Counted from the first letter of the stretch, positions 1 through 8,599 are shown. The stretch is 64,000 bases of DNA from Rhizobium mongolense USDA 1844 (GCF_000419765.1 NZ_ATTQ01000001.1:401303-465302); one strand, 5' to 3'. The notes: generated by a model from the sequence alone, not told the origin. Numbers and translations are program-made.

Positions 1-216
1 CGACACTGCTTGCCGGTATGCACTCAAACCTCGGTGAAGGAACTGACGCGAGAAAATGGGCTGTTTCGGCTAACGACGGCTCCCGGCGTTCTTCTGGCGC
101 GCAACGTTGTGATCGCCACTGGCGACCAGAATCGACAGGTCCGGCCGCCGGCGTCGGCGGATTTGCCGGTCGAACTTTGCCAAGTGGACTCTTCGGCCTA
201 TCGCAACGCGGCCCAG
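1..216 (+). pseudogene. Fragment of a CzcO/FMO-like flavoprotein monooxygenase
   Basis: Reading from the first base in frame 1 there is a stretch ending in VVIATGDQNRQVRPPA and then SSAYRNAAQ. It resembles the middle of NAD(P)/FAD-dependent oxidoreductases of the CzcO/flavin-containing monooxygenase type, where an ATG-containing strand is followed by the FQG/HSxxY region. The gene begins left of the window. Family similarity stops at about base 216, just where a second glycine-rich dinucleotide-binding motif would be expected, and the frame then runs into group II intron sequence. Therefore it is a broken remnant and not a functional enzyme. The assignment rests on motif resemblance only. Confidence 0.5.
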
Positions 217-465
217 CAAGCGAGATCTCCCCAGGTAAGGACGCACTCCTTCACTGCACGACCGCCGGATTTACTTCGCCGTTCGTTGCCCGCTCGCCCT
301 GGTCGGCACCGCCTCATATCCGGTTCTTGTCCATCGGCCCGCAGTTGCGATCCACGCTTCCTCCCCACGGTCGGTCGCCCTTCCGCCGTTGCGCTTCTCT
401 TCGCTCGCCATGACCAGCTTACGGTGGGACTTCCACCCACAAGAAGGCGCCCATGCTGGGCGCAC
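217..465 (-). mobile_element. 5' part of a group II intron, truncated, ORF-less
   Basis: On the minus strand the element starts at base 465 with GTGCGCCCAGCATGGGCG, the kind of GUGCG...CAUGGG 5' end seen in bacterial (class C-like) group II introns. Next comes a short GTGGG/GTCCCAC helix and the purine-rich, GGCAACGAAC-containing sequence typical of domain I. The reverse-transcriptase gene and the 3' domains V and VI are absent. The left end, near base 217, abuts the flavoprotein fragment. It sits 10 bases downstream of an intrinsic terminator stem on the same strand, which is the insertion preference known for class C introns. The left boundary is approximate. Confidence 0.6.
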
Positions 466-470
466 AACGC

Positions 471-499
471 AAAAAGGGCTCCGAGTTTCCTCGGAGCCC
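471..499 (-). terminator. Intrinsic terminator, minus strand
   Basis: A perfect 10-bp stem (GGGCTCCGAG at 476-485, CTCGGAGCCC at 490-499) with a 4-base loop is followed on the minus strand by five T (471-475). It could end transcription of the toxin-antitoxin operon whose last gene stops at 637. It also marks the target site of the adjacent intron fragment. Confidence 0.8.
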
Positions 500-636
500 A
501 TTGAGTTTGACGTAATCTTTGGTTGCGGGGGCTCGCAAACAACGATTCCTGCGATTGGTCCAACGGCACGTACCAAAGCTGGCAGCGTAACAATCATTAC
601 TCGCCTTGATAGGAACCGAACTCACGACGACTTAGA

Positions 637-1068
637 TTAATATCTTTGTTGTAGTGACCAAGGATTGATCACTTTCACCCCGGCGGCCTCGAAAGGGCTC
701 GTGTCTCGAGTTGCGACCGCGAGGCCGTTCGCTGCTGCTGTGGCTGCAATATATCCATCCGCCTTGCCGATCGCTTTCCCGGATACTCGAGCTCGCACCA
801 TCAGTTCCGAGTAGAATTGCGAGGCGGCAAGGCCGAAAGGCAGTATGCGCTCGGCAAAGTGCGGAAGCACTTCGCCCTCCAGGCGATCGCGAAGGATAGT
901 TTGCCGTTTGCCTGAGGGCATGGCAGCGATCCCGAAACGAAGTTCAGCAATTGTTATCGCGGAGAGGAACAGTGTCTCGATGGCTTGGGCGTCCATCCAC
1001 CCGATCACTGCCCCGTCAGGAACCGGTTTCCACGGCTCCGATATCACATTGGTATCCAGCAAGATCAT
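637..1068 (-). CDS. vapC: VapC/FitB-type PIN-domain ribonuclease toxin
   Basis: 143 aa, the usual length of a single PIN domain. The four acidic residues that bind Mg2+ or Mn2+ in PIN nucleases are present: Asp5 in the N-terminal LLDTN motif, Glu42, Asp104 and Asp122. Members of this family cleave RNA (often tRNA or mRNA) and are neutralised by the protein from the adjacent gene. The ATG overlaps the antitoxin stop codon as ATGA (1065-1068), so the two are translationally coupled. Toxin function is inferred from family and context. Confidence 0.88.
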   Translation of the reverse strand: MILLDTNVISEPWKPVPDGAVIGWMDAQAIETLFLSAITIAELRFGIAAMPSGKRQTILRDRLEGEVLPHFAERILPFGLAASQFYSELMVRARVSGKAIGKADGYIAATAAANGLAVATRDTSPFEAAGVKVINPWSLQQRY

Positions 1069-1319
1069 TCGAAAGTCATCGGCTCGGCAGGCGCTTTATC
1101 GCGATTTTGCTGCAGAGCTTCAACGTCGTGGTTGGAAAGCTCAGCGTCACGACCTATGGCCGCGAGTAAGGAGCCGAGTTTCACGCGTTCAGATGGACGA
1201 ACGGCGGCCTCGATAATGTCACGGATTTCGGCCTCGGTGCTTCGGCCATGGTGAGCCGCTCGCACCCGTAGGGCGCGATGCGTTTCATCAGAAAGATTGC
1301 GAATAGTGACCGCCGGCAT
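1065..1319 (-). CDS. vapB: VapB/FitA-like ribbon-helix-helix antitoxin
   Basis: 84 aa. The N-terminus (MPAVTIRNLSDETHRALR) is the ribbon-helix-helix DNA-binding segment of FitA/StbC-type antitoxins. The C-terminal half is the expected toxin-wrapping tail. An in-frame start lies further upstream, but ATG at 1319 is preceded by an AGAAGGG Shine-Dalgarno and begins exactly at the conserved fold. It is the first gene of a two-gene operon with the PIN toxin. It probably represses its own promoter by binding the repeated GATATC sites just upstream. Confidence 0.87.
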   Translation of the reverse strand: MPAVTIRNLSDETHRALRVRAAHHGRSTEAEIRDIIEAAVRPSERVKLGSLLAAIGRDAELSNHDVEALQQNRDKAPAEPMTFE

Positions 1320-1320
1320 T

Positions 1321-1375
1321 GATATCACCCTTCTAGAAACGATGACTTTGATATCGAAATACACCCAATGATATC
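1321..1375. promoter_or_regulatory. Repeated GATATC operator-like sites upstream of the antitoxin
   Basis: GATATC occurs three times within 55 bases (1321-1326, 1350-1355, 1370-1375). The latter two lie in TTGATATC and ATGATATC contexts, and a TTCTAGAA palindrome lies at 1331-1338. They sit immediately before the antitoxin start, where ribbon-helix-helix antitoxins autoregulate. The operator role is inferred. Confidence 0.45.
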
Positions 1376-1686
1376 TCATTTCAAGAGGGCCAGATGTGCG
1401 ACCCTATCAAATTCGATTACGTTGAAGTTGAAATTCCGCTGGTGGAGCATTGAGTCCGTTCAGTTGACCGCGCACATCGTTCCGATCTTTCACATCCTCG
1501 ACCGCCAAGACTGAGCCATTCGGCGCACGTCCGGACGGACCGAGAGCGTTAAGTTTCAAGCGTTAAACGGGAACCTTTTTCCGAAAGCCACGTTTGTCTG
1601 CTGTCACCGAACTCGACCAAGTCGATGACATTCATGGGGCTCGCCGACATGACAGGAGGCGAGCTCCTTCCGTTTCCCTGGTTTGC
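1376..1686. other. Intergenic stretch, no gene recognised
   Basis: This lies between the start side of the toxin-antitoxin operon and the 3' end of the ArsR-like regulator. A 19-codon open frame starting at ATG 1395 has no recognisable similarity or convincing ribosome binding site. I see no terminator with a T-run. Confidence 0.4.
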
Positions 1687-2610
1687 TCAAAAATAGATCG
1701 ACATCTCCAGGTCCTGGTCGAAATCCCCGAAGCCCTTGCCAAAAATATTCATGCCGCCCGGATTGTCCGCTTTCTCGTCAATGCCGATGCGAAAGCGAAT
1801 GGAATGATGATCGGCAATGCCGAGCGAGGCAATCGTCTGTGTCGAGACCATCGCACCATCGATCCAGGTTCCCTTGTCGTCGATCGTCCAGGTCTTGAGT
1901 TTGCCGTACTGCGAGCCGCTGAGTTTCCACCAAGCCGGCGAGTACATGCCGCGCCGGTCGCCGAAATCGCCCGGTGACGTCCAGTGGCCGGCCTTGATGC
2001 CGTTCACCCAGATCGAGATGTCGGATGGCCAGTTGGCATTGGTCGCCGGGGTCTCGGAGCTGAGCTCCGCCGAAAACTCCACCTTGCGGATCTTCCGGCC
2101 CGTGACCTTGGCATTGTTCGGAAATTTGTACTCCACATAGCCGCGGGTGAACCACAAAAGTGCGGCCTGCATGCGTTGCGGGTCGAGGAAGACTTCCTGC
2201 ACGTCCAGCATGCCGATGACGTTGTTGACCGAGCACAGGCCGCAGGGCGCCTCCGCTTCGAACTCCGTGAAAAGCCCGATCGGCATGCTGACGGTTACGA
2301 CGTCTTCAGCAGACTTTGTGCCACTGGCGCCGAAACGGATCAGAATTTCGTCGTAAATGCAGGAGCAGACCTTCTGATTACCCTTCGTCGCCTTCATCGT
2401 CTGCGTCTGTATCAGCCCTGCCTGTTCCAGCGCCTTCAAGTTGGTCGCTGCCGTCGATTGCGGCAAGCCCATGTGACCGGCGATGTCGTTCACATTCAGG
2501 GGGCCTTTCTGGCGCAGCAGGTTGAGGATTTCGATACGCGTCGTTGAACCGAGGGCCTGTACGACTTCGGCATCCTTCATCGGATCGACGGTTAGAAGCT
2601 TAGTCTCCAT
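1687..2610 (-). CDS. ArsR-like winged-helix regulator with a long C-terminal domain
   Basis: 307 aa. Residues about 11-75 form an ArsR/MarR-type winged helix: an ALGSTTRIEILNLL helix, then a recognition helix around 50-62. The remaining ~220 residues are far longer than in metal-sensing ArsR proteins. They contain a Cys pair near residue 82 and a CGLC motif further on, and probably form an effector-binding domain. It is the last gene (164-bp gap) after an arabinoside ABC operon on the same strand, so it is likely the local sugar-responsive regulator. The ligand is not visible in the sequence. Confidence 0.72.
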   Translation of the reverse strand: METKLLTVDPMKDAEVVQALGSTTRIEILNLLRQKGPLNVNDIAGHMGLPQSTAATNLKALEQAGLIQTQTMKATKGNQKVCSCIYDEILIRFGASGTKSAEDVVTVSMPIGLFTEFEAEAPCGLCSVNNVIGMLDVQEVFLDPQRMQAALLWFTRGYVEYKFPNNAKVTGRKIRKVEFSAELSSETPATNANWPSDISIWVNGIKAGHWTSPGDFGDRRGMYSPAWWKLSGSQYGKLKTWTIDDKGTWIDGAMVSTQTIASLGIADHHSIRFRIGIDEKADNPGGMNIFGKGFGDFDQDLEMSIYF

Positions 2611-2774
2611 GCTCTACTACTGGTTCTCCAGTCTTTCTCGGCTGTACTTCGCTGATACCATGCAGGGTTGCCGGTGTCGCCGCCTTTTCTATAGGTGCCG
2701 GCCCGCGCCTCGGGAGAGCTGCCGCGGACCGGCTGGGCCTTCTCACCTCGGCCCGAAAGGTGTTCTTCATTCGT

Positions 2775-3599
2775 CTACCCCTTGATGCCGGAAGAGAGCA
2801 TCAGCGCCTGCGTCACGCGCTTCTGGAAGAGCAGATAGGCAACTGCGACGGGCATGGCGGCGAGGATCGCGACGGCCATGTCACGGGCATATTTGACGCC
2901 GAAGGCATCGCTGATCTGGGTAATGCCGACGGTAACCGTCATCATGTCCTCCGAGCTCGTGACAAGGAAGGGCCACAGGAAGGCGTTCCAGGCCATGATG
3001 TAGGTGATGATCGCAAGTGCCGTGGTAATTCCCCAGTTCAGCGGCAGATAGAGCTTGAAGAGGATCTGGAATTCCCCGCAGCCGTCGAGCTTTGCCGCTT
3101 CGCGCAATTCCTTTGGAACGGAATCAAAGAACTGCTTGTAGACGATGACGACCACCGGAACGATCAGTTGCGGCAGGATGATGCCACCCCACGTATTGAT
3201 CAGGCCCAGCCGGTGCATGAGCACGAACTGCGATACCACAAGAGCCTGCGACGGCACCATGAAGCTCGCGAGGATGATGCCATAGAGCAGTTTGCGACCC
3301 GGAAAGACGATCTGCGACAGCGCGTAGGCGCACATCACGCTGATCACGATCACGACGATCGTGACGGTGACCGAGGTCACGATCGAATTCATGTACCAGG
3401 TGGCCAGATTGGTATTGAAAAGCGCAAAGTAATAGGCCGAAAAGTTGAAGACGTCCGGAATGAAGGTGGTTTTCGATACCACCTCCTGCTCCGGTTTGAT
3501 CGATGTGACGATCGCCCAATAGATCGGGAATGCCCACATGCAGGCGATGCACAAGGTCAGGACGAGAAGAAGCGCGTTGCCGATAGTCTTGCCGGGCAT
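2775..3599 (-). CDS. Carbohydrate ABC transporter permease (MalG/AraQ type)
   Basis: 274 aa inner-membrane permease with six predicted transmembrane helices. The cytoplasmic EAA loop (LREAAKLDGCGEF, about residue 190) contacts the ATPase. An N-terminal helix is followed by the short periplasmic region typical of MalG-like subunits. It is separated from the partner permease by only three bases. Together with the binding protein and ATPase it would import an arabinose-containing sugar; the specificity is inferred from abfA at the head of the operon. Confidence 0.9.
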   Translation of the reverse strand: MPGKTIGNALLLVLTLCIACMWAFPIYWAIVTSIKPEQEVVSKTTFIPDVFNFSAYYFALFNTNLATWYMNSIVTSVTVTIVVIVISVMCAYALSQIVFPGRKLLYGIILASFMVPSQALVVSQFVLMHRLGLINTWGGIILPQLIVPVVVIVYKQFFDSVPKELREAAKLDGCGEFQILFKLYLPLNWGITTALAIITYIMAWNAFLWPFLVTSSEDMMTVTVGITQISDAFGVKYARDMAVAILAAMPVAVAYLLFQKRVTQALMLSSGIKG

Positions 3600-3602
3600 G
3601 TG

Positions 3603-4481
3603 TCAGCGCTCCCTTACGCGCAGAAGCTGGTATTGCAGCACGGAAACGACGACGATGATCAGGAAGAGCATCACGGCGACCGCCGAGCCGACACCACCAT
3701 GATTGAGGCGGAAGGCCTCGCGGTAAACAAGCTGCAGCAGCACATAGGTCGAGTTGAAGGGTCCGCCTTCGGTCATCAAATATACCTGGTCGAAAATCTT
3801 CAGCTGCAGGATAAGCTGGAGCGTGAGAACGAGCGCCGTGACCGGCCAGATCAGCGGCCAGGTGATGCGACGGAAGCACTGGAGGCGCGTCGCACCGTCG
3901 AGCATCGCAGCCTCATAATAATCCTGCGGAATATTGCGCAGTCCGGCGATGAAAAGCAAAAGGTTGAAGCCGTTCGTCCACCAGACCGTGACGAGGGCCA
4001 CCATCGGCATGGCCCAGACGGGATCACGGAAAACACTGATGCGCTTGCCGGTGAAGAATTCGATGATGTACTGCGCGATGCCGAACTGCTGGTCGAGCAC
4101 CCATTGCCATATCTGGGTGACGACAGAAACCGGCAGAATATAGGGGATGAAGAAAAGCACGAGTATCAGGCTCTGCAGCCAGCCCTTCAGCCGCACGACC
4201 ATCAGCGCCAGACCAAGGCCGATCAGCGTGTTCGGAATGACGGTCAACAAGACGAAATAGCCGGTGTTCCACACGGACGTATAGAAGAGCTTCTGGCCGA
4301 AAAGCTTCACATAGTTGCCGAAACCAACCCATTGCCCCACGCCGATCAGCGGCGCGTCGGTGAAGCTCAAGGCAAACATCTTGTAGACCGGGTAGGCGAA
4401 TACGACCAGATAGGCGGTCAGAAACGGCGCGATCATGATGATCGCCGTCAGCGTCTTGCCTCGTCTTTCACTGCTGAACAC
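3603..4481 (-). CDS. Carbohydrate ABC transporter permease (MalF/AraP type)
   Basis: 292 aa with about six transmembrane segments and the EAA-loop sequence YYEAAMLDGATRLQ near residue 205. The FNLLLFIAGL segment is typical of CUT1-family MalF-like permeases. It pairs with the MalG-like permease immediately downstream. Its start is preceded by AAGGAGATG. Between it and the upstream binding-protein gene lies a GC-rich hairpin (4504-4526), which probably lowers permease expression relative to the binding protein. Confidence 0.9.
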   Translation of the reverse strand: MFSSERRGKTLTAIIMIAPFLTAYLVVFAYPVYKMFALSFTDAPLIGVGQWVGFGNYVKLFGQKLFYTSVWNTGYFVLLTVIPNTLIGLGLALMVVRLKGWLQSLILVLFFIPYILPVSVVTQIWQWVLDQQFGIAQYIIEFFTGKRISVFRDPVWAMPMVALVTVWWTNGFNLLLFIAGLRNIPQDYYEAAMLDGATRLQCFRRITWPLIWPVTALVLTLQLILQLKIFDQVYLMTEGGPFNSTYVLLQLVYREAFRLNHGGVGSAVAVMLFLIIVVVSVLQYQLLRVRER

Positions 4482-4503
4482 TAAGCATCTCCTTCAAGCG
4501 CGT

Positions 4504-4526
4504 CGGCCGGAGGGTCGCTCCGGCCG
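4504..4526 (-). other. Intercistronic hairpin after the binding-protein gene
   Basis: A 9-bp stem CGGCCGGAG/CTCCGGCCG with a 5-base loop lies between the binding-protein stop and the permease start. There is no T-run, so it is more likely an mRNA-stabilising or attenuating structure (as between malE and malF) than a full terminator. Confidence 0.6.
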
Positions 4527-4534
4527 GCGAATTT

Positions 4535-5803
4535 TCACATCTGGCTCTTCAGTTCTTCGCGCATCTGCTCGATCGCGTCTTCCGGTTCGAGCTGCCCGTT
4601 CAATGCCGGAACCACGAAGTTCTGCGTCGCTTCGTAGATCGGGCCTGCGACGCCTGCGAGTTTGGAGACCGGATCGAAGGCAGCCGTATCTGCGAGCTTC
4701 GCATAGGTCGCATTCGGCTGCATTTCCTTGAATTCCTTGCTGTCGGTCACGGGCTTATAGGCCGGAATGTGACCCGCGCTCGCCCAGGAGATGCTGTGCT
4801 CGTTCATCCAGTTGATGATCTCGAGTACGATCTTCACCTTCTCCGGAGCGATCGGCTTGGCATCGCTGTTCGGGATCGCGAAGGAGTGCGAGTCCGCCCA
4901 GGTCGCCTGCGTACCCATCAGGTTCGGGATTTCGATGGCACCCCATTCGAAACCGAGATTGCCGTTCTTCTGCAGGTCGACCATGGTCGGCACCTCCCAG
5001 ACGCCGTTGATATGCATGGCGGCCTTGCCGGAGGTGAAAAGCGCAATCGAGGCTTCATAGGAAATCAGTTTCGGCGAATAGCCGGTGGAGACCCAGTGCG
5101 CCATGGTCTGCAGCGCCTTGACGCCGGCATCGCCCGGCAGGATCTCGTCTGCGTCGATGAACTTCGCGCCCTGCTGTGAAAGCAGGGTATAAAAGACGCG
5201 CCACATCGAACCGCCTTCGTCGGTGTGCAGCGACAACGGATACTCGACCTTGCCGGTTGCCTTGATCTTCTCGAGAGCGGCATTGAAATTGTCGAGCCCG
5301 TCGAGACCCTTGGGCAGACCGTCGTCGCCCAGCAGCCCGGCCTCTTTCAAAATGGTCTTGTTGTAGTAAAGGACGATCGAATGAACGTCGAAGGGAATGC
5401 CATAGACCTTGTTGTCGAAAGTCGCCTGTTTCCAGGCAGCGTCGACGTAGTTTTCCTTCTTGATTCCGGCAGAAGCGAGCTCTTCATCCGAGAATGGCCG
5501 CAAGATGCCGGTCGGGACGGCGAGCGGATAACGCGACATATGATAGGTCATGATGTCGGGCTGCTGGCCGACGGCTGCGGACGTCTGCACCTTCGTATAG
5601 AAAGGAACGCCCCATTCAAGCGTCGTCGCGTTGATCTTGATGTCGGGGTGGGTGTCGTTGAACTCCTTGATGAGCGCCTTCATGCGGATACCGTCACCTC
5701 CGCTTAAGAAATCCCACCAGGTAATATCCGTCTGTGCGAATGCCGCTGCCGAGGGCAGCAATGCGATTGCCGCCGAAACGGCCAGTTTCAATAGCTTTTT
5801 CAC
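4535..5803 (-). CDS. Periplasmic sugar-binding protein, ABC family 1
   Basis: 422 aa. A typical Sec signal peptide (KKLLKLAVSAAIALLPSA..AFA) covers about residues 1-22, and mature ITWWDFLSGGDG follows, as in family 1 (MalE/UgpB-like) extracellular solute-binding proteins. The start is GTG at 5803 because a strong GAGGAGG lies seven bases upstream and the signal peptide begins there; the frame is open further upstream. It delivers substrate to the two permeases encoded next. Arabinooligosaccharide or L-arabinoside as ligand is inferred from the linked arabinofuranosidase. Confidence 0.9.
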   Translation of the reverse strand: MKKLLKLAVSAAIALLPSAAAFAQTDITWWDFLSGGDGIRMKALIKEFNDTHPDIKINATTLEWGVPFYTKVQTSAAVGQQPDIMTYHMSRYPLAVPTGILRPFSDEELASAGIKKENYVDAAWKQATFDNKVYGIPFDVHSIVLYYNKTILKEAGLLGDDGLPKGLDGLDNFNAALEKIKATGKVEYPLSLHTDEGGSMWRVFYTLLSQQGAKFIDADEILPGDAGVKALQTMAHWVSTGYSPKLISYEASIALFTSGKAAMHINGVWEVPTMVDLQKNGNLGFEWGAIEIPNLMGTQATWADSHSFAIPNSDAKPIAPEKVKIVLEIINWMNEHSISWASAGHIPAYKPVTDSKEFKEMQPNATYAKLADTAAFDPVSKLAGVAGPIYEATQNFVVPALNGQLEPEDAIEQMREELKSQM

Positions 5804-5931
5804 GTCGGTTCCTCCTCGATAAATTCGTAGGTTGTGACCATCCCGCGATACGGAACGGTCTTTGGTCGCAGACCTCCTCCAAGGCCCGCATTCACTTCGA
5901 AATCCGGGCTCGGACGCCCGAATTGCGGGTA

Positions 5932-7017
5932 TCAGCTGAGCCTCCTGCCTTCGCTGTCGAAGGCCAGCATTTCGGGCACCCTCAAAGAGAGGTTGATCTT
6001 TTCCTTGGGCTGCGGGCGGCTGTCGCGGCACTCGACCGTCATTTCCGCGCCACTCGCAGTCAGAATATGCAGGTAGCCGGTGCCGCCGAGCTCCTCGGTG
6101 AATTCGGCCACGGCCGGAAGCGTCACAGTGCCTTCGCTCGCCCCGAGCCCGATATGCTCCGGACGGACGCCGACATGGACGGATGCGCCGGCAGCGACAC
6201 CCGTGCGCGTCGGCAGATCGAACGGCTGACCGGGCGCGTCTTCAAGCTCGACCCGCAAAAAGCCTTGCCCCGCGTTTATGACTTTTGCCTTCAGAAAGTT
6301 CATGCCCGGCGAGCCGATGAAGCCTGCGACGAACATGTTTTGCGGATCGCGATAGAGCTCGAGCGGCGCGCCGACCTGCTGGACGACGCCTCCTCTCAGC
6401 ACGACGATCTTGTCGGCAAGCGTCATCGCCTCCACCTGGTCATGCGTGACATAGACCATGGTCGCGCCGATCTGCCGGTGCAAGCGGGCGATCTCCATGC
6501 GCATCTTTACGCGCAGTTCGGCGTCAAGGTTGGACAGCGGCTCATCAAATAGGAAGACGCGCGGCTCGCGCACGATCGCCCGGCCGATCGCCACGCGCTG
6601 GCGCTGGCCGCCGGAAAGCTGGCTTGGCTTGTGATCCAGATAGTCACCGAGACGCAGAATGTCGGCCGCCGCCTTGACCTTCTGCTGGATCTCCGCTTTC
6701 GGCCGACGCGCGATCGACAGGCTGAACGCCATGTTTTCGAAAACGGACAGATGCGGATAGAGCGCATAGGACTGGAAGACCATCGCCACGCCGCGCTTGG
6801 AGGCTTCCCTGTGGGTCACGTCGTCGTTCTCGATGCGGATTTGCCCGCCGCTCGTCTCCTCCAGCCCCGCAATCATTCTGAGCAACGTCGACTTTCCGCA
6901 GCCCGAGGGACCGACAAAAACCGCGAACTCGCCCTGTTCGATCTCGATATCGACGCCATGAATGACCTTGAACGAGCCGAACGACTTGCTGACATTCGTC
7001 AGCTTGATACCAGACAT
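5932..7017 (-). CDS. Sugar ABC transporter ATPase (MsmK/UgpC/MalK type)
   Basis: 361 aa. Walker A GPSGCGKST at residues 36-44, Q-loop Gln82, signature LSGGQRQR at 134-141, Walker B FLFDEP at 155-160 and switch His192 are all intact. From about residue 235 there is the TOBE/OB regulatory region of MalK-like proteins. It energises the arabinoside transporter. It lies between abfA and the binding-protein gene. A perfect 12-bp hairpin separates it from abfA, and 128 bp without a gene separates it from the binding-protein gene. Confidence 0.93.
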   Translation of the reverse strand: MSGIKLTNVSKSFGSFKVIHGVDIEIEQGEFAVFVGPSGCGKSTLLRMIAGLEETSGGQIRIENDDVTHREASKRGVAMVFQSYALYPHLSVFENMAFSLSIARRPKAEIQQKVKAAADILRLGDYLDHKPSQLSGGQRQRVAIGRAIVREPRVFLFDEPLSNLDAELRVKMRMEIARLHRQIGATMVYVTHDQVEAMTLADKIVVLRGGVVQQVGAPLELYRDPQNMFVAGFIGSPGMNFLKAKVINAGQGFLRVELEDAPGQPFDLPTRTGVAAGASVHVGVRPEHIGLGASEGTVTLPAVAEFTEELGGTGYLHILTASGAEMTVECRDSRPQPKEKINLSLRVPEMLAFDSEGRRLS

Positions 7018-7039
7018 GCATCCTCCCGATTGTCGTTTT

Positions 7040-7069
7040 CATCGGGGCGGCTCCTCCGCCGCCCCGATG
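7040..7069 (-). other. Perfect 12-bp intercistronic hairpin between abfA and the ATPase gene
   Basis: CATCGGGGCGGC (7040-7051) pairs perfectly with 7058-7069 around a 6-base loop that reads GGAGGA on the transcribed strand. No T-run follows (AAAACGAC), so it is probably a processing or stability element, or a weak attenuator. The ATPase has its own Shine-Dalgarno (GGGAGG) just upstream of its ATG. Confidence 0.65.
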
Positions 7070-7078
7070 GCAATCAGT

Positions 7079-8599
7079 TCACGCCGAGGCGACAGACAGC
7101 AGTATGAAATGATAGGATTTTGCCGGCAGGGCCCCGATGAGCGCACCCTCGTCGGTGATGGAAAGACCCGCCCCCGCCTTTGGGACGATGCGCTCCTGGT
7201 TCTCGACCGAGTTCCTGGCCTTCAGATCCTCGCCGGTCATGACGTGATGCTGCACGATCTTTAGACCCTTGAAGCCTTGCAGGTCGACGCTGAGGTCCAA
7301 CGCCTCGTCAAGGCTGCGGTTGATTGCAAAGAGCGCTATGGTCTTGCCATTGTCGTGCAGCACCGCCGACAGATCGAGATAGGGCACGTCCTGCGCGACC
7401 TCGCAGTCGTAAGCGGGGCCGGACGACGACACCGTCAGCGCCGTGCCACGACCGTATTTCGAGGCAAATTGCAGCGGATAATAAATCGACTGGCGCCATG
7501 CCGGACCGCCGGCCTTGGTGAGGATCGGCGCAATCACGTTGACGAGCTGCGCCATGCAGGCGATCTTGACCCGGTCAGAGCGGCGGATGAAGACATTGAT
7601 CAGCGAAGCGACGAAAATCGCATCCTCGAGATTATAAAGCTCTTCGAGGAGCGGCGGCGCTTCCGGCCAATCCCAGCTCGCGATACGCTCGCCGTCTTCC
7701 TTGCGATCGTGATACCAGACGTTCCATTCGTCGAAGCAGATCTTCACATCGCGCTTCGACCGCTTCTTCGCCTTGATGTAGTCGATGACGCCGCCGATGG
7801 TGACGATATAGCGATCGAGCTCGATCGCCTTGGCATAATAGTTCAGCGTGTCGTTTTCTTCGTTGCCAAAGTACTTGTGCAACGAAATGTAGTCGACACT
7901 GTCATAGCTCGCATCGAGAACTGTCGCCTCCCATTCGGGATAACTCTTCATCTTGTCGTTGGACGAGCCGCAGACAACCGTCTCCAAGGTCTTGTCGAAA
8001 TATTTGAAGGCCTTGCTGACCTCGTTGGCTAGGTGGCCGTACTCGGCAGCACTCTTGTGGCCAACCTGCCAGGGACCGTCCATCTCGTTTCCGAGGCACC
8101 AGATACGGACATTGTGCGGGTCCTTGTAGCCGTGCTTGGCACGAAGGTCGCTCCAGTAGGTTCCGCCCGGATGATTGCAATATTCGAGGAAGTTGCGGGC
8201 ATCGTTCAGTCCGCGCGAGCCGAGGTTCATGGCGAGCATCATCTCGGTGTTGGCAAGCTTCGACCAGTCGGCGAATTCGTTGATGCCCACTTGGTTCGTT
8301 TCACGTGTTCGCCACGCCAGATCAAGCCTTGTCGGACGCTGGTCCCGCGGGCCGATACCGTCTTCCCAATGATAGGCCGAGACGAAATTGCCACCCGGAT
8401 AGCGCACGATCGGCATGTCGAGATCGCGCACCATATCAAGAACATCGGTTCGAAAGCCGTTCTTGTCCGCCTTCGCATGGCCCGGTTCGTAGATGCCGGT
8501 GTAAACGGCGCGGCCCATGTGCTCAAGGAAGGAGCCATAGACCCGCTTGTCGACGGTCGAGATCGTGAATTCCCGGTTGAGGGTGGCTTTTGCCCGCAT
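7079..8599 (-). CDS. abfA: Alpha-N-arabinofuranosidase, GH51
   Basis: 506 aa, full length for a cytoplasmic GH51 enzyme, with no signal peptide. The GNEMDG motif carries the acid/base Glu172 and FDEWNVWY carries the nucleophile Glu291. RYPGGNF (66-72) is the usual GH51 substrate-binding strand. It hydrolyses terminal alpha-L-arabinofuranosyl residues from imported arabino-oligosaccharides. It is the first gene of the ABC operon, so uptake of intact oligosaccharides followed by internal hydrolysis is the likely scheme. Confidence 0.93.
   Translation of the reverse strand: MRAKATLNREFTISTVDKRVYGSFLEHMGRAVYTGIYEPGHAKADKNGFRTDVLDMVRDLDMPIVRYPGGNFVSAYHWEDGIGPRDQRPTRLDLAWRTRETNQVGINEFADWSKLANTEMMLAMNLGSRGLNDARNFLEYCNHPGGTYWSDLRAKHGYKDPHNVRIWCLGNEMDGPWQVGHKSAAEYGHLANEVSKAFKYFDKTLETVVCGSSNDKMKSYPEWEATVLDASYDSVDYISLHKYFGNEENDTLNYYAKAIELDRYIVTIGGVIDYIKAKKRSKRDVKICFDEWNVWYHDRKEDGERIASWDWPEAPPLLEELYNLEDAIFVASLINVFIRRSDRVKIACMAQLVNVIAPILTKAGGPAWRQSIYYPLQFASKYGRGTALTVSSSGPAYDCEVAQDVPYLDLSAVLHDNGKTIALFAINRSLDEALDLSVDLQGFKGLKIVQHHVMTGEDLKARNSVENQERIVPKAGAGLSITDEGALIGALPAKSYHFILLSVASA

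Noticed and set aside
500..636. TGGTTGCGGGGGC near 522-536, resembling the 3' end of a tRNA gene
   Set aside because: No cloverleaf, T-loop or acceptor partner can be folded around it, so I do not call a tRNA or attachment site.
2760..4484. 574-codon open frame on the plus strand opposite the two permease genes
   Set aside because: It is antisense to two clear ABC permeases, has a highly charged low-complexity product rich in His, Asp and Arg, and shows no domain. It is a shadow of GC-rich coding.
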